A stretch of 64,000 nucleotides of DNA from Anaeromyxobacter sp. Fw109-5 (GTDB lineage: Bacteria > Myxococcota > Myxococcia > Myxococcales > Anaeromyxobacteraceae): assembly GCF_000017505.1 (NCBI RefSeq), contig NC_009675.1:3605001-3669000 (forward strand), written 5' to 3'. Both the position numbers and the translations under genes were made by a program. A model generated the notes under the pieces. It was not told the DNA's origin. It worked only from the letters and a program-made list of their open reading frames with translations, and did not search any database. This document shows positions 35,462-44,142 of the stretch, in pieces (the first letter of the stretch is position 1; the number at the start of each line of letters is the position of its first letter).

Positions 35462-35974
35462 ATGTCCGACCCGCGCCCGAAGTGCTCGCGCTCAGAGCGC
35501 CTCTCGCCGAGCCCCCTCCCCCCAGACCACGCAGCGACCTCGCTTGCCGGGCGCGTCCGGCGCCGGTATGCCGCCGCGCTCGTCGCGCTCGCGCTGCTCG
35601 GGCTCGCCTCCGCCTGCCGCGACGGCGGCGGCGCCCGCGACGAGAAGGCGTCGGGCGTGCGCCGCTACACCGTCCGCGGCGAGGTGGTGCGGCTCCCGGA
35701 GACGCCTGCCGGCGCGCGCCAGGTCGGGCTCCGCCACGAGGCCATCGACGACTTCGTGAACCAGGCCGGCGAGACCGTGGGGATGGGCTCCATGGTCATG
35801 TCGTTCGAGGCGGCCCCGGGCGTGTCGCTGGAGGACGTCCGCGTGGGCGACAAGGTCGAGATCCAGCTGGCGGTGGGGTGGTCGCCGCCGACCCTGCGCA
35901 TCGAGCAGCTCCGAAAGCTGCCCGCGGACACGGCGCTCGAGTTCCGGGAGGCCCGGGCGAAGCCCGCGCCGTAG
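35462..35974 (+). CDS. CusF-like copper-binding lipoprotein
   Basis: 170 residues. A long basic N-terminus leads to a hydrophobic segment ending LLGLASAC (lipid Cys52). The mature part has the CusF-type pattern: GEVVRLPE, RHEAIDDFVN, GMGSMVMSFEA and LEDVRVGDKVE, where His, Met and Met side chains would hold Cu(I). It probably buffers copper in the periplasm or supplies the multicopper oxidase, whose gene lies 167 bases upstream on the same strand beyond a terminator. The signal is unusually far from the start; no later start codon is in frame. Confidence 0.78.
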   Translation: MSDPRPKCSRSERLSPSPLPPDHAATSLAGRVRRRYAAALVALALLGLASACRDGGGARDEKASGVRRYTVRGEVVRLPETPAGARQVGLRHEAIDDFVNQAGETVGMGSMVMSFEAAPGVSLEDVRVGDKVEIQLAVGWSPPTLRIEQLRKLPADTALEFREARAKPAP

Positions 35975-36101
35975 CGGGAGGCGGCGGCCGCGTTCGCTCG
36001 CCCGTCGAGCGGCGGAGGCCGCGGGCGGGCCGGGAGACGACTCGGGCCCGCGCGCCGGCCTCGGGAGACCGGCGGGGCGGGCCCGCACCCTTCGGATCGG
36101 T

Positions 36102-36125
36102 CCCGGCGCGCCGGAGCGCGCCGGG
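36102..36125. terminator. bidirectional hairpin between convergent genes
   Basis: A perfect 10-bp stem (CCCGGCGCGC/GCGCGCCGGG) with a 4-base loop, 10 bases from the cytochrome stop and 128 bases from the CusF-like stop. It can serve either strand. Confidence 0.55.
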
Positions 36126-36135
36126 TCTCACGCCG

Positions 36136-38886
36136 CTAGAGGCAGGCGGCCGCGCAGGCCGCCGCCGGCGTCGCGGCCTTCAGGGCCTCGTCCGTCGCCT
36201 GCAGCACCTCGAAGACGAACGTCGGGTTGTGGAGGGAGCTCGAGCCGTCGTTCACGAGCCCGAGGTTCCACAGCGCGCGCGAGAGCACGCCGTCCACCGC
36301 AGCGAGGGTGACCGTACCGGTCGCATCCTTCAGGGTCGAGGCTGCGCCGACCACCGTCGAGGTCGTGACCGTACCGGACGGGAAGGTGACGGCGATGGGC
36401 GCGGTCAAGTTGAACACGATGCTCGTCCCGCTCACGCCGATGCTCTCGATGCTCGCGAGCGGTAGGACGAACGGCGTGCCGCTCGTGCGGCTCTGGACCG
36501 GCGTCACGGTGAACCCCGTCGCGCCGACGGAGGCCGTGAGCGCCTCGCCCAGCTGGGCGATGGCGCTCGCGCGCGCCGCCACGTAGGCGGCCTCGATCGC
36601 CTCGCCGTTCACCTCTTCACCGTGGCACTCCTTGCAGATCGAGCTGGCCATGTTCACGCCGTCGTCGTTCGTGAAGCCGAACGTGTGGTTCGTCATCGTG
36701 TAGCGGAGCCCCTCGACGGCCGTCTTCATGTGGCAGCCGACGCAGGTCTCGGACACCGCGGCGTGGCCCGAGACCATGTAGCCGTTGGCGTCGCCGATGA
36801 AGTACGCGTTCATGCCCATCAGCACCTCGGCCTGGGTCGGCGCGTGCGGCGTCTCGAAGCTCGGCAGGGCGATGTCGTCGCCTCGCAGGCCGCGCCGGCC
36901 GTTGTGACAGGTCATGCAGAGCGCGCCCGTGCCGGCGCCCGACACGGTGAACCCTGCGGCGACGTAGACGGGCGCCTTCCCGTCGATGCGGACGGTCGTG
37001 GAGTGGGAGTCGTGGCACGCGGCGCAGGTCTGCGCCTCGACGGTGCTCGGGGTCGCGCCGCTGTCGACCGTGCCCTGCGTGGTGTCCTCGGCGTACTTCA
37101 CGAAGCCCTGCGCGGAGTGGCAGCGGGCGCAGCTGGAGTTGGCGCGGGTGCCGGTCGCCTCGGCGAGGGCGAGGCCGGTGTTCGCATGGCCCGACCGGCG
37201 CCACAGCGCGACGCGGTCATGGTTCGTCGGACGATCGTGGCACACCGCGCAGGCGGCCACGTTGTACTCGCCGACCGGCTTCGAGCCGCCGTTCGCCACG
37301 TGACGGCCGAGCGGGCCGTGGCAGCTCTCGCACTGCATGCCGGCATAGGCCCTCGCCGCGAGCGGGATGGCGTCCCAGGCGCCGTACTGGGGCGCGGGAG
37401 TGACGAGGTCGTAGGCCGGATCGCCGGTGAGGCCGGTGAACACCTTCGTGAGGTCCGGGAACGTCCAGCCCGCGGCCTTGGCGACGTCGTCGAAGCCGTC
37501 GTTCTGGAGCGCGGTGTTGTAGCCGGTGGTGTGGCAGGACACGCAGCTCGCGCTGTAGTGCGTCCCCTCCGCGCCCGTCATGCCGAACTCGAACGTGGTC
37601 ATCGCGCCGGGCTCGGCCCAGAAGACCGTCGGGTTCGCGGTGGGCGCCGGGATGGGCTCGCCGTCGGGGCCGGTCTTCCACACGAGCACGCCGTTCGCGT
37701 CGTACTCCATGTACTTGAAGAAGTGGTTCCCGTGCGCGGAGTTGTTCCACTTCTTGAAGGTGGTCTCCATCCTGGCGAGCTTCTCGGCGCTCATGAGGTA
37801 CTCGTGGCAGCCGCCGCAGCTGGGGCTCGAGCTGACGTAGTTCGAGACGGCGGCGCGCAGCCCGTCGAACCGGTAGACGCCCGGGACGTCGGCGACGAAC
37901 CAGGGGAACTCGGAGTCGGCGCCGTTCAGGACGGCGTTCGAGCCGAGCGGCTTCTCGACGAAGGCGAGCGCGGTGGTGTTGCCCGGGACGCTGGCGATGA
38001 CGAGCGTGCCCGTCGGGATCGAGCGCGTCACCAGGTCGGTCGAGTCGTAGATCGCGCCGTTGGCCTGGGCGAGCGTCGCCGGGACCACCGCCACCGTCAC
38101 CTTCGCCTCGAAGCCCATCTGGTCCTTCACGACGACGTCGAAGTTGTAGGTCATCTCGGTGAGCTGGCGCGCGCTGACGCCGAGGAACTCGGAGCGGAAC
38201 GGCTCCCCGTCCTCGGTCAGCGACGGCCCGAAGCCGATCACCTTCTCGTCGGCGGCGACGATGTCGGCGAGGGCGCCCGTGGTGAACTTCGGGGCCGCCA
38301 CGTCGTTCGCGGAGAGCGTGACCGTCGTCGGGTTCGCGGCCCGCGGCGTCCACTTGTACGCGTACGGCGGCGTTCCGCCGCTCACCGTCACCCCGAGCGT
38401 GACCTCACGCTCGAAGCCGGCGGGGTTCGGCATCGCCGCGGCCTTCAGGACGATCGGGCTGATCGCCGTGAGCTCGCGGTTCAGGATGAACTCCTTGCCG
38501 GCGACGATGGAGACGTTCGGCACCTCGAGCTTCTGGAAGCCGTTGCCCGAGAACACGATCGTGTAGACGCCGATGGGGCAGCCCGAGCCGAGCTCGTACT
38601 CGCCGTTGGCGTCCGAGGTCGTCACGCCGCACCAGTCCGGGACGCTCGTGACGACGACGTTCGTCGCCGGGTACTCGACGCCCGCCACCTTGAACGTCAG
38701 CCGGCCCATCACCCCGCCCGTCGACCTGCCATCGGCACCGTCCTGACCCGACGATCCCGGCGTCCCCGGCGCGCCGTCCCGGCCGTCCTGCCCGTCCCGA
38801 CCGTCCTTCCCGTTGGACCCGCCGGAACAGGCGGCGAGCGCGACGACCATGAGCAGCGACAGCCCGCGACACTTCCTCGCATGCAT
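36136..38886 (-). CDS. nonaheme lipoprotein cytochrome c with collagen-like stalk
   Basis: 916 residues. A lipoprotein signal (VVALAACSGG) is followed at once by nine Gly-X-Y triplets (GKDGRDGQDGRDGAPG and onward to GADG, residues about 26-53). Beta-rich domains fill residues 60-340. Nine CXXCH motifs lie between about 356 and 753 (CGGCH, CVSCH, CESCH, CAVCH, CARCH, CAACH, CMTCH, CVGCH, CKECH), and a C-terminal beta-rich segment ends the protein. It is likely an outer-surface cytochrome passing electrons to minerals or to the neighbouring copper oxidase. The collagen-like stalk would hold the heme domain away from the membrane. Confidence 0.9.
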   Translation of the reverse strand: MHARKCRGLSLLMVVALAACSGGSNGKDGRDGQDGRDGAPGTPGSSGQDGADGRSTGGVMGRLTFKVAGVEYPATNVVVTSVPDWCGVTTSDANGEYELGSGCPIGVYTIVFSGNGFQKLEVPNVSIVAGKEFILNRELTAISPIVLKAAAMPNPAGFEREVTLGVTVSGGTPPYAYKWTPRAANPTTVTLSANDVAAPKFTTGALADIVAADEKVIGFGPSLTEDGEPFRSEFLGVSARQLTEMTYNFDVVVKDQMGFEAKVTVAVVPATLAQANGAIYDSTDLVTRSIPTGTLVIASVPGNTTALAFVEKPLGSNAVLNGADSEFPWFVADVPGVYRFDGLRAAVSNYVSSSPSCGGCHEYLMSAEKLARMETTFKKWNNSAHGNHFFKYMEYDANGVLVWKTGPDGEPIPAPTANPTVFWAEPGAMTTFEFGMTGAEGTHYSASCVSCHTTGYNTALQNDGFDDVAKAAGWTFPDLTKVFTGLTGDPAYDLVTPAPQYGAWDAIPLAARAYAGMQCESCHGPLGRHVANGGSKPVGEYNVAACAVCHDRPTNHDRVALWRRSGHANTGLALAEATGTRANSSCARCHSAQGFVKYAEDTTQGTVDSGATPSTVEAQTCAACHDSHSTTVRIDGKAPVYVAAGFTVSGAGTGALCMTCHNGRRGLRGDDIALPSFETPHAPTQAEVLMGMNAYFIGDANGYMVSGHAAVSETCVGCHMKTAVEGLRYTMTNHTFGFTNDDGVNMASSICKECHGEEVNGEAIEAAYVAARASAIAQLGEALTASVGATGFTVTPVQSRTSGTPFVLPLASIESIGVSGTSIVFNLTAPIAVTFPSGTVTTSTVVGAASTLKDATGTVTLAAVDGVLSRALWNLGLVNDGSSSLHNPTFVFEVLQATDEALKAATPAAACAAACL

Positions 38887-39374
38887 GAAGGGATTCCCCC
38901 TGATTACCTACCGTGAACAGCGCAGACAGACACGCCTCCGGCCAACCGGCCGCCGGCGTCCAGGCTGCACGTGCGAAAGCCAGGCCGGACGCCTCGCGAT
39001 CGCTCTCACGGTTGGTGTACCCAGCAGCGCGGACGAGACCCGCGTGAACCGCGCGCTCGGCACGCCGCGCGGGTGCGTCGGGCAGACGCCGAGTGATCCT
39101 TCGGGCTTGAATGCGCCTGCTCGGCTCGCCGTCGACGCCGTGCTACCCGCCGACGAGATCCCACGTGGACAGGGCCCCTGAGCGTGCGCGGCGGAGCCGC
39201 TCGGGGTCCGGTCTCACCCTGCGTGATTTCACGCGGGTGATTTCACCCACCGATATACGCGCCCGGCGGGCAACCCTTTGGAATGCTGGGCGAATCACCG
39301 CACTCCAGGGTAGCTCCACGGATGGTCTGCGTTGGTCCAGGGGAGCCCCGCCGGAGACGCGTTTTCCACACGCC
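38887..39374. promoter_or_regulatory. regulatory region upstream of the nonaheme cytochrome
   Basis: 488 bases without a supported gene. Two tandem dyads share the core GTGATTTCAC: 39223-39232 (inside GCGTGA-TT-TCACGC) and 39237-39246 (inside GGGTGA-TT-TCACCC). Centres are 14 bases apart. They are about 340 bases from the cytochrome start and could be operators. Confidence 0.45.
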
Positions 39375-39668
39375 TCAGCGTCGACGGGGATCGTCCTCGC
39401 CGGGCGCGGGCGGGGGCGCATCGCGCCACGTCCGCCGCAGGCGAACCACCGAGATCGCGACCGCCACGAGCGCGGCGAGCAACCCGGCCGCCACGCCGAG
39501 CCAGGGCGCGCCGAGCGGCGCGAACCACCCGGCGAGCAGGCGCGGCAAGAGCCCCGCGGCGATCATGACGAGGAACCCCACCATGCCGATCTGGAAGAGC
39601 CCCAGCGCACCGCGCAGCCTCCGGCGCTCGCGCTCCTCCCGCTGCTCGTCCGTCTCGCCCATGGGCAT
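39375..39668 (-). CDS. 97-residue two-helix membrane protein
   Basis: A charged N-terminus (ETDEQREERERRRLRG) is followed by two helices (ALGLFQIGMVGFLVMIAAGL and WLGVAAGLLAALVAVAISV) and a Pro/Asp/Arg tail. The first or third codon (both ATG) may be the start; neither has a strong ribosome-binding site. Not recognised. It lies 42 bases after the coiled-coil protein gene on the same strand. Confidence 0.6.
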   Translation of the reverse strand: MPMGETDEQREERERRRLRGALGLFQIGMVGFLVMIAAGLLPRLLAGWFAPLGAPWLGVAAGLLAALVAVAISVVRLRRTWRDAPPPAPGEDDPRRR

Positions 39669-39710
39669 GCTCGAGGCCGGCCGCCCAGTGACGGCCGAGC
39701 CGGCGTCGCC

Positions 39711-39956
39711 TCACTCCTTCTTCTTGAGCTTCGCCTCGTTCTCCCTGATGAAGCCGCGGATGTCCTCCGCCAGGTCGAGGAGCTTCAGCCACTGCTCCTG
39801 GTAGAGCGTCACCGGGAAGCGGCCGAGGCCGTAGACGGACACCGCGCCCTTCTCGCTCACCTTCATCGACACGCCCTTGCTGCCGCGGGCCTTGAGGGCG
39901 GCGTTCTCCGCCTTGAGCCGCTCCAGCTCCGCCTTCAGCTCGTCATCGGTGGCCAT
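39711..39956 (-). CDS. 81-residue coiled-coil protein
   Basis: It starts MATDDELKAELERLKAENAA, a short leucine-zipper-like coil, then a compact domain with SEKGAVSVYGLGRFPVTLY and KLLDLAEDIRGFIREN, ending in KLKKKE. I believe this is a small conserved myxobacterial family of unknown function, but could not check. The chosen ATG is preceded by a GA-rich stretch (agaggacggcg). Confidence 0.65.
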   Translation of the reverse strand: MATDDELKAELERLKAENAALKARGSKGVSMKVSEKGAVSVYGLGRFPVTLYQEQWLKLLDLAEDIRGFIRENEAKLKKKE

Positions 39957-40152
39957 CGCCGTCCTCTTCTTCTTCGCGGGGATCCGCGCTCGACGTACAC
40001 GCCGCTGCGTGTGTACCAATCGCGGCGATGGTACTCGACCCGGCTGACCTCGGGCGGGCGAACGCACGGTCCCCCGCCCTCACCCGAGGCACGACGCGTC
40101 GGGCCTTTCGCTCGGAGGGGGTCGTCCTCATGGTCGTGCGCGGAGGTGCCAC

Positions 40153-40350
40153 ATGACCCCGTACGACCCCGACGAACCCCGCACGCGGACGAGCGCTCCC
40201 TCGAAGCCCGCCGGAAGGGAGGACGACGTCCCCGCTCCACGCCGTGACCCGTCCGCGGAGCGTCCCACGTCACGGCAGGCCGGGGACGACCCTGGCGTCG
40301 GCGGCGACCGGATGCCCAAGGGCGCGGACGAGCCCGGCGCCGGGTTGTGA
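40153..40350 (+). CDS. 65-residue disordered hydrophilic protein
   Basis: ATG with GGAGG eight bases upstream encodes a Pro/Asp/Arg-rich protein without hydrophobic segments (DPDEPRTRTSAPSKPAGRED, GDRMPKGADEPG). The strong ribosome-binding site is the main support. Its composition resembles small stress or filler proteins; function unknown. Confidence 0.5.
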   Translation: MTPYDPDEPRTRTSAPSKPAGREDDVPAPRRDPSAERPTSRQAGDDPGVGGDRMPKGADEPGAGL

Positions 40351-40489
40351 CGGGCGCCGAGAGACGCGGCGTGGCCACCCGTGGTGATCGGCCACGAGCT
40401 TCACGGCACGGGGTCTGCTAGGACCAGCGGGTCGCCGACGCGCGGCGGAGCAGCGCGCGCGGCCAGGACCGACAACCGGAGGAACCCGC

Positions 40490-40870
40490 ATGCCGCTCGT
40501 CCGCATCTCCCTCAGGGAAGGCAAGCCGGAGGCGTACCGCGCCGCCATCGCCGACGGCGTCCACCGCGCCATGGTGGAGACGATGAACGTGCCGGCGAAG
40601 GACCGCTTCCAGCTCGTCACGGAGCACCCGGCCGCCGGGCTGATCTACGACCCCGCCTATCTGGACGTCGCGCGCACCGACGACCTCGTCGTCGTGCAGA
40701 TCACGCTCAACGCCGGACGGACGACCGAGATGAAGAAGGCGCTGTACGCGCGCATCGCCGAGCTGCTCGCCGAGTCCCCCGGCGTCAGACGCGAGGACGT
40801 CCTCGTCTCGCTCGTGGAGGTGACGAAGGAGAACTGGTCCTTCGGCAATGGGCTCGCGCAGTACGCCTGA
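40490..40870 (+). CDS. tautomerase-superfamily protein
   Basis: 126 residues starting MPLVRISLREGK, giving an N-terminal Pro after Met removal. The body (YRAAIADGVHRAMVETMNVP, DRFQLVTEH, TDDLVVVQITLNAGRT, EDVLVSLVEV, NWSFGNG) matches the Tautomerase_2 group related to malonate semialdehyde decarboxylase. Substrate unknown. GGAGGAA precedes the ATG. It stands alone. Confidence 0.85.
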   Translation: MPLVRISLREGKPEAYRAAIADGVHRAMVETMNVPAKDRFQLVTEHPAAGLIYDPAYLDVARTDDLVVVQITLNAGRTTEMKKALYARIAELLAESPGVRREDVLVSLVEVTKENWSFGNGLAQYA

Positions 40871-41009
40871 GGCCGAGGCCGCGGCGTGAAGGTCCGTGGA
40901 TGGTCACGTCGCTGCCGGCTCCGGACGGGACCCGCCTCGCCGTCGGCTCCGGTCGGCACGGCGTCGCGGGGTGGCGCGGCCAGCGCGGCGGCGCCGTGCA
41001 CGCCCGTCG

Positions 41010-42707
41010 CTACTCGCCGCGCTGCTCCCGCACCGTCAGGCGCAGGAACGCCGCGCGATCGTCCTCGCTCGGGATCTCGCGGGAGATGAGCTCGTACAGC
41101 TCGCGCGTGTCGCGGGCTCGGGAGCACGCGCGCCGCACGATGACGCGCGCGAGCGGTCCGACGTAGGCCGCGAGCTCGCGCCGGGCGCGGTCGAGGAAGC
41201 CGGGGTCCCACTCGCGGACGGGAGTGGGCGGGGGCGGCGTGCTGGACGGCCGCTCGCGGATCGGCGCGGCCACGCGCAGCTCGGCGCCGCACCAGGCCAG
41301 GAAGGCCTTGCGGTCCTGCGGCGAGGGGAGGTACGCGGCGAGCTGCTCGCAGAAGTCGCGCGGTGTCACCGCCGCGAGGCCGACCTTCTTCACGAGGTGG
41401 GGAGCGACGGGCCCGAGCAAGGGCGTGATGCGATCCTCGACCCGCTTCTCGAAGGTGGGCTCTCGCCCCGAGGGCGTCGCCTCGCTGGCGCTCTCGCGGC
41501 GAGCGGTCGCCGGACGCGGCTCGGTGCGCTCGGCGCGAGGCGTCCGGCGTCCCTCCGCCGCGTCCGGCCGGGTCCGCGCGGGCGTCGGGGAGCGGGCGCG
41601 CTGGGCCTCCGACCGAGGGGGAGTCGCGCGCGGCGGGAGGGGCACCGACCGCGAGGACTCCCTGCGCGGGAAGACCTCCGTCGCGAGCCCCACCTCGAGG
41701 TCGTCGTCCTCCGCGAGCGAGAGCTCGGCCCGGAGGAGCTCCGCGCGCATCGACTCGGCGCTGGCGGGGCGATCCTCGCGCGCCGGCGAGAGCGCCTGCA
41801 GGACGAGCCGCTCGAGGTCCGGCGAGACCGGTCGTCCCCTGCGCTGACCGGGCGGCGCGACGGGCTCGGTGAGGTGCCGGTGCAGGATCTCCATGGGCGT
41901 CTGCGAGTCGAAGGGCAGCTTGTGCGTCAGCATCTCGTACAGCACGACCCCCAGCGAGAAGAGATCGCTCCGGCCGTCCACCTCGCCGCCCCGCAGCTGC
42001 TCGGGGCTCATGTAGCCAGGCGTGCCGCACACCAGGCCCGCCTGCGTCAGCGTCGAGGCCCCCTCGCCCACCGCCAGGACCTTCGCGATGCCGAAGTCGA
42101 GCACCTTGACCGAGTCCGACACGTCGCGGCGCCGCTCGATCATCACGTTCTCGGGCTTGAGGTCGCGGTGGAGGATGTGGTTCGCGTGCGCCTCGGCGAG
42201 GGCGGCCAGGATCTGCGCGGCGACGTGGACGACGCGCCGCTCCGAGAGCGGGGCGTCGTCCGCGATCACCTGGGCCAGGCTCTTCCCCGCCACGTACTCC
42301 ATGACCATGAACAGCAGGCCGTCCTCCGAGCGGCCGAAGTCGGTCACGGTCACGACGTTCGGGTGGTGCAGTCGCGACGCGGCGCGCGCCTCGCGCTGGA
42401 AGCGATGGGCCATGGCCGTGTGCGCGAGCAGCGCCGGCTTCACGATCTTGAGGGCGACCGGAGAATCCAGCTTGTTGTGGATGGCCTTGTAGACGTCGCC
42501 CATCCCGCCGCTGCCGATCTTCTGCTGGATGAGGTAGGTCCCGTTGACCGTCCGCCCGATGAACGGGTCGGCGTGCTCCTCGACGGCCGGCTCCGCGACG
42601 AGGCGCGACCCGCACGATCCGCAGAAGACCGCGCTCGGGCGCCCCTCTTCACCGCACGTGGGACAGGTCGGCATCGCCGCCGGCGTACATAAGGCCTCGG
42701 CTCGCAT
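41010..42707 (-). CDS. Ser/Thr protein kinase with zinc ribbon and duplicated C-terminal domain
   Basis: 565 residues from an ATG with GAGGAG five bases upstream. Residues 13-35 form a zinc ribbon (CPTCGEEG ... CGSCGS). The kinase domain (about 50-310) is complete: GSGGMGDVYKA, VALKIVKP, ILHRDLKPENV, KVLDFGIAKV, GTPGYMSPEQ and DLFSLGVVLYEML. A Pro/Arg-rich linker leads to two related helical segments (about 440-495 and 505-560) sharing a GPxAxxxVxxxxxxA...F pattern (GPVAPHLVKKVG and GPLARVIVRRAC). It is a cytoplasmic Hanks-type kinase; targets unknown. Confidence 0.88.
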   Translation of the reverse strand: MRAEALCTPAAMPTCPTCGEEGRPSAVFCGSCGSRLVAEPAVEEHADPFIGRTVNGTYLIQQKIGSGGMGDVYKAIHNKLDSPVALKIVKPALLAHTAMAHRFQREARAASRLHHPNVVTVTDFGRSEDGLLFMVMEYVAGKSLAQVIADDAPLSERRVVHVAAQILAALAEAHANHILHRDLKPENVMIERRRDVSDSVKVLDFGIAKVLAVGEGASTLTQAGLVCGTPGYMSPEQLRGGEVDGRSDLFSLGVVLYEMLTHKLPFDSQTPMEILHRHLTEPVAPPGQRRGRPVSPDLERLVLQALSPAREDRPASAESMRAELLRAELSLAEDDDLEVGLATEVFPRRESSRSVPLPPRATPPRSEAQRARSPTPARTRPDAAEGRRTPRAERTEPRPATARRESASEATPSGREPTFEKRVEDRITPLLGPVAPHLVKKVGLAAVTPRDFCEQLAAYLPSPQDRKAFLAWCGAELRVAAPIRERPSSTPPPPTPVREWDPGFLDRARRELAAYVGPLARVIVRRACSRARDTRELYELISREIPSEDDRAAFLRLTVREQRGE

Positions 42708-42943
42708 CGTGCTCCTCGCTTCGGAGCGCCCGGCGCTCAGCCCCGCCGCGAGCGCCACGCGGGGGACACCCGCACCGGCTTCGACGTTGGGGCTACCCCG
42801 CGGCCGTTCCCCTTTCCGCGTCCCGGCCCGGGGCGCTCCCGCTGGTTGCCCGTCCTCCGCCCGCACGCCGCGCCACCCCCGCGTCCGTCCCCGTCTGGCC
42901 TCGAGACTGGGCGAGGGCCGACGACCTGACCCTCCTCATCACA

Positions 42944-43870
42944 TCACTCTCGCTTCTTCCCCGCCGCGGTGCTCGCGTTCGGGGTCTCGGCGAGCAGCGA
43001 GCGGGCGCGCGCGGCGGCGGGGGTCCCGGGGTACCGCTGCGGGACCTCGGACAGGACGGTCTTCGCCTCCTCTCTCATGTCGAGCTGCAGCATCGCCTCG
43101 CCGGTTCGCACCAGCGCGTCAGGCGCCTTGCCGGAGCGCGGGAACTCGCGCGCCACCTTTCCGAACTCGAGGACGGCGTCCCGGTAGCGGCGCTCGCCGA
43201 ACGCCAGCTCGCCGAGCCGGAAGTGCGCCTCGGCGCTGGCGGGGTCCGCCGGGAACTGGGCGACGTACTGCTCGTAGAGCTCACGGGCCACGGTCTTGTT
43301 GCCCTGCTGCTCCTGCGCGCGCGCGAGGGCGAGGACGTCCGTCTCGTTCGCGGAGAGGGCGGGGCCCGGCGCGGGGCCAGGGGCGGGAGCCGCCGCCGAC
43401 GGCTTCGACGAGGTCTTCGACGCCGAGGGCCGGCTCTCCGCGACGCGCGCGGCGCCGCTGCGCTGCTGGCCCTGGGCGAGCGACCTCTCGACCGCGTCGA
43501 GCCGCTGCCCGTGCTGCTCGAGCGTCGCGCGCAGCTGCCTGAGCTCCTTCACCAGCTCGGCCTGACCCTCCGGCGGCGGGGCTCCGGCTCGGGTGGCGCG
43601 GTCCAGCGCCTCGAGCCTCGTGTTCACCTGCGCGAGCGTCGCGTCCACGCGACGCGCCTGCTCCCGCGCCGCCTCGGCGTCGGCGCCGGGCTGCACGGCC
43701 GGCGCCTCGCCCTCGATCCGCTCGACGCGCTGCTCCAGCCGCGCTCCCCGCTCCTTCGGGTACCAGCACGCGCCGAGGAGCACCGCGAGCGCGACCATGC
43801 CGCGCCGCGTCCAGATCGCCACGCCGCCCGATCCTGCGGGCGCTCGAACCGCACCGGGGTGACCGCTCAT
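42944..43870 (-). CDS. CpoB/YbgF-like TPR lipoprotein
   Basis: 308 residues. The N-terminal hydrophobic segment ends VLLGACWYP (lipobox). Two coiled-coil stretches follow (LEQRVERIEGEA; LVKELRQLRATLEQHGQRLD), then a Pro/Ala linker and three TPR units (LARAQEQQGNKTVARELYEQ, YEQYVAQFPADPASAEAHFR, FGKVAREFPRSGKAPDALVR). This is the YbgF/CpoB layout linked to Tol-Pal and envelope constriction, although no tol genes are adjacent. GGAGGG precedes the ATG. Confidence 0.8.
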   Translation of the reverse strand: MSGHPGAVRAPAGSGGVAIWTRRGMVALAVLLGACWYPKERGARLEQRVERIEGEAPAVQPGADAEAAREQARRVDATLAQVNTRLEALDRATRAGAPPPEGQAELVKELRQLRATLEQHGQRLDAVERSLAQGQQRSGAARVAESRPSASKTSSKPSAAAPAPGPAPGPALSANETDVLALARAQEQQGNKTVARELYEQYVAQFPADPASAEAHFRLGELAFGERRYRDAVLEFGKVAREFPRSGKAPDALVRTGEAMLQLDMREEAKTVLSEVPQRYPGTPAAARARSLLAETPNASTAAGKKRE

Positions 43871-44023
43871 CGTCGACCCTCCTTGCCCCCTCGAGCGGGC
43901 CGAAGGCGATCGGCGGACCACCGAGTCGCCGGCCGTCGCGAGAGATTCGCCGTGCGAGTGATATTTGCGGCGCCGCGCGCACGGCTGCGGCGCGCAAACC
44001 GGCTTGCGCCCCATCAGAGCGGT

Positions 44024-44050
44024 GTCAGATCGCGCGCCAGGGGAAATCCA
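44024..44050 (+). promoter_or_regulatory. weaker ECF-type promoter motif before the heme sensor gene
   Basis: GTCAG-N17-ATCCA, with the extended start GTCAGATCGCGCGCC shared with the site at 56656. It lies 93 bases before the sensor ATG. The -10 position deviates (A for G). Confidence 0.4.
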
Positions 44051-44142
44051 TCGGAGCGTTCCAGCCGGCGTGGACCCGATGACCCACCGTCCCGCCACGC
44101 TTCACGGTGGCAGCGGGGCGTCGCGCTCGATGGGGAGAGGTC

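Noticed and set aside
39995-40016. Inverted repeat GTACAC-N10-GTGTAC before the small disordered-protein gene
   Set aside because: Six-base arms in an otherwise ordinary gap; too weak to call an operator.
42903-42930. GTCAG-N18-GTCTC on the minus strand, 196 bases before the zinc-ribbon kinase
   Set aside because: Spacing is 18 instead of 17 and the distance to the gene is long; I do not count it as a regulon site without a genome scan.
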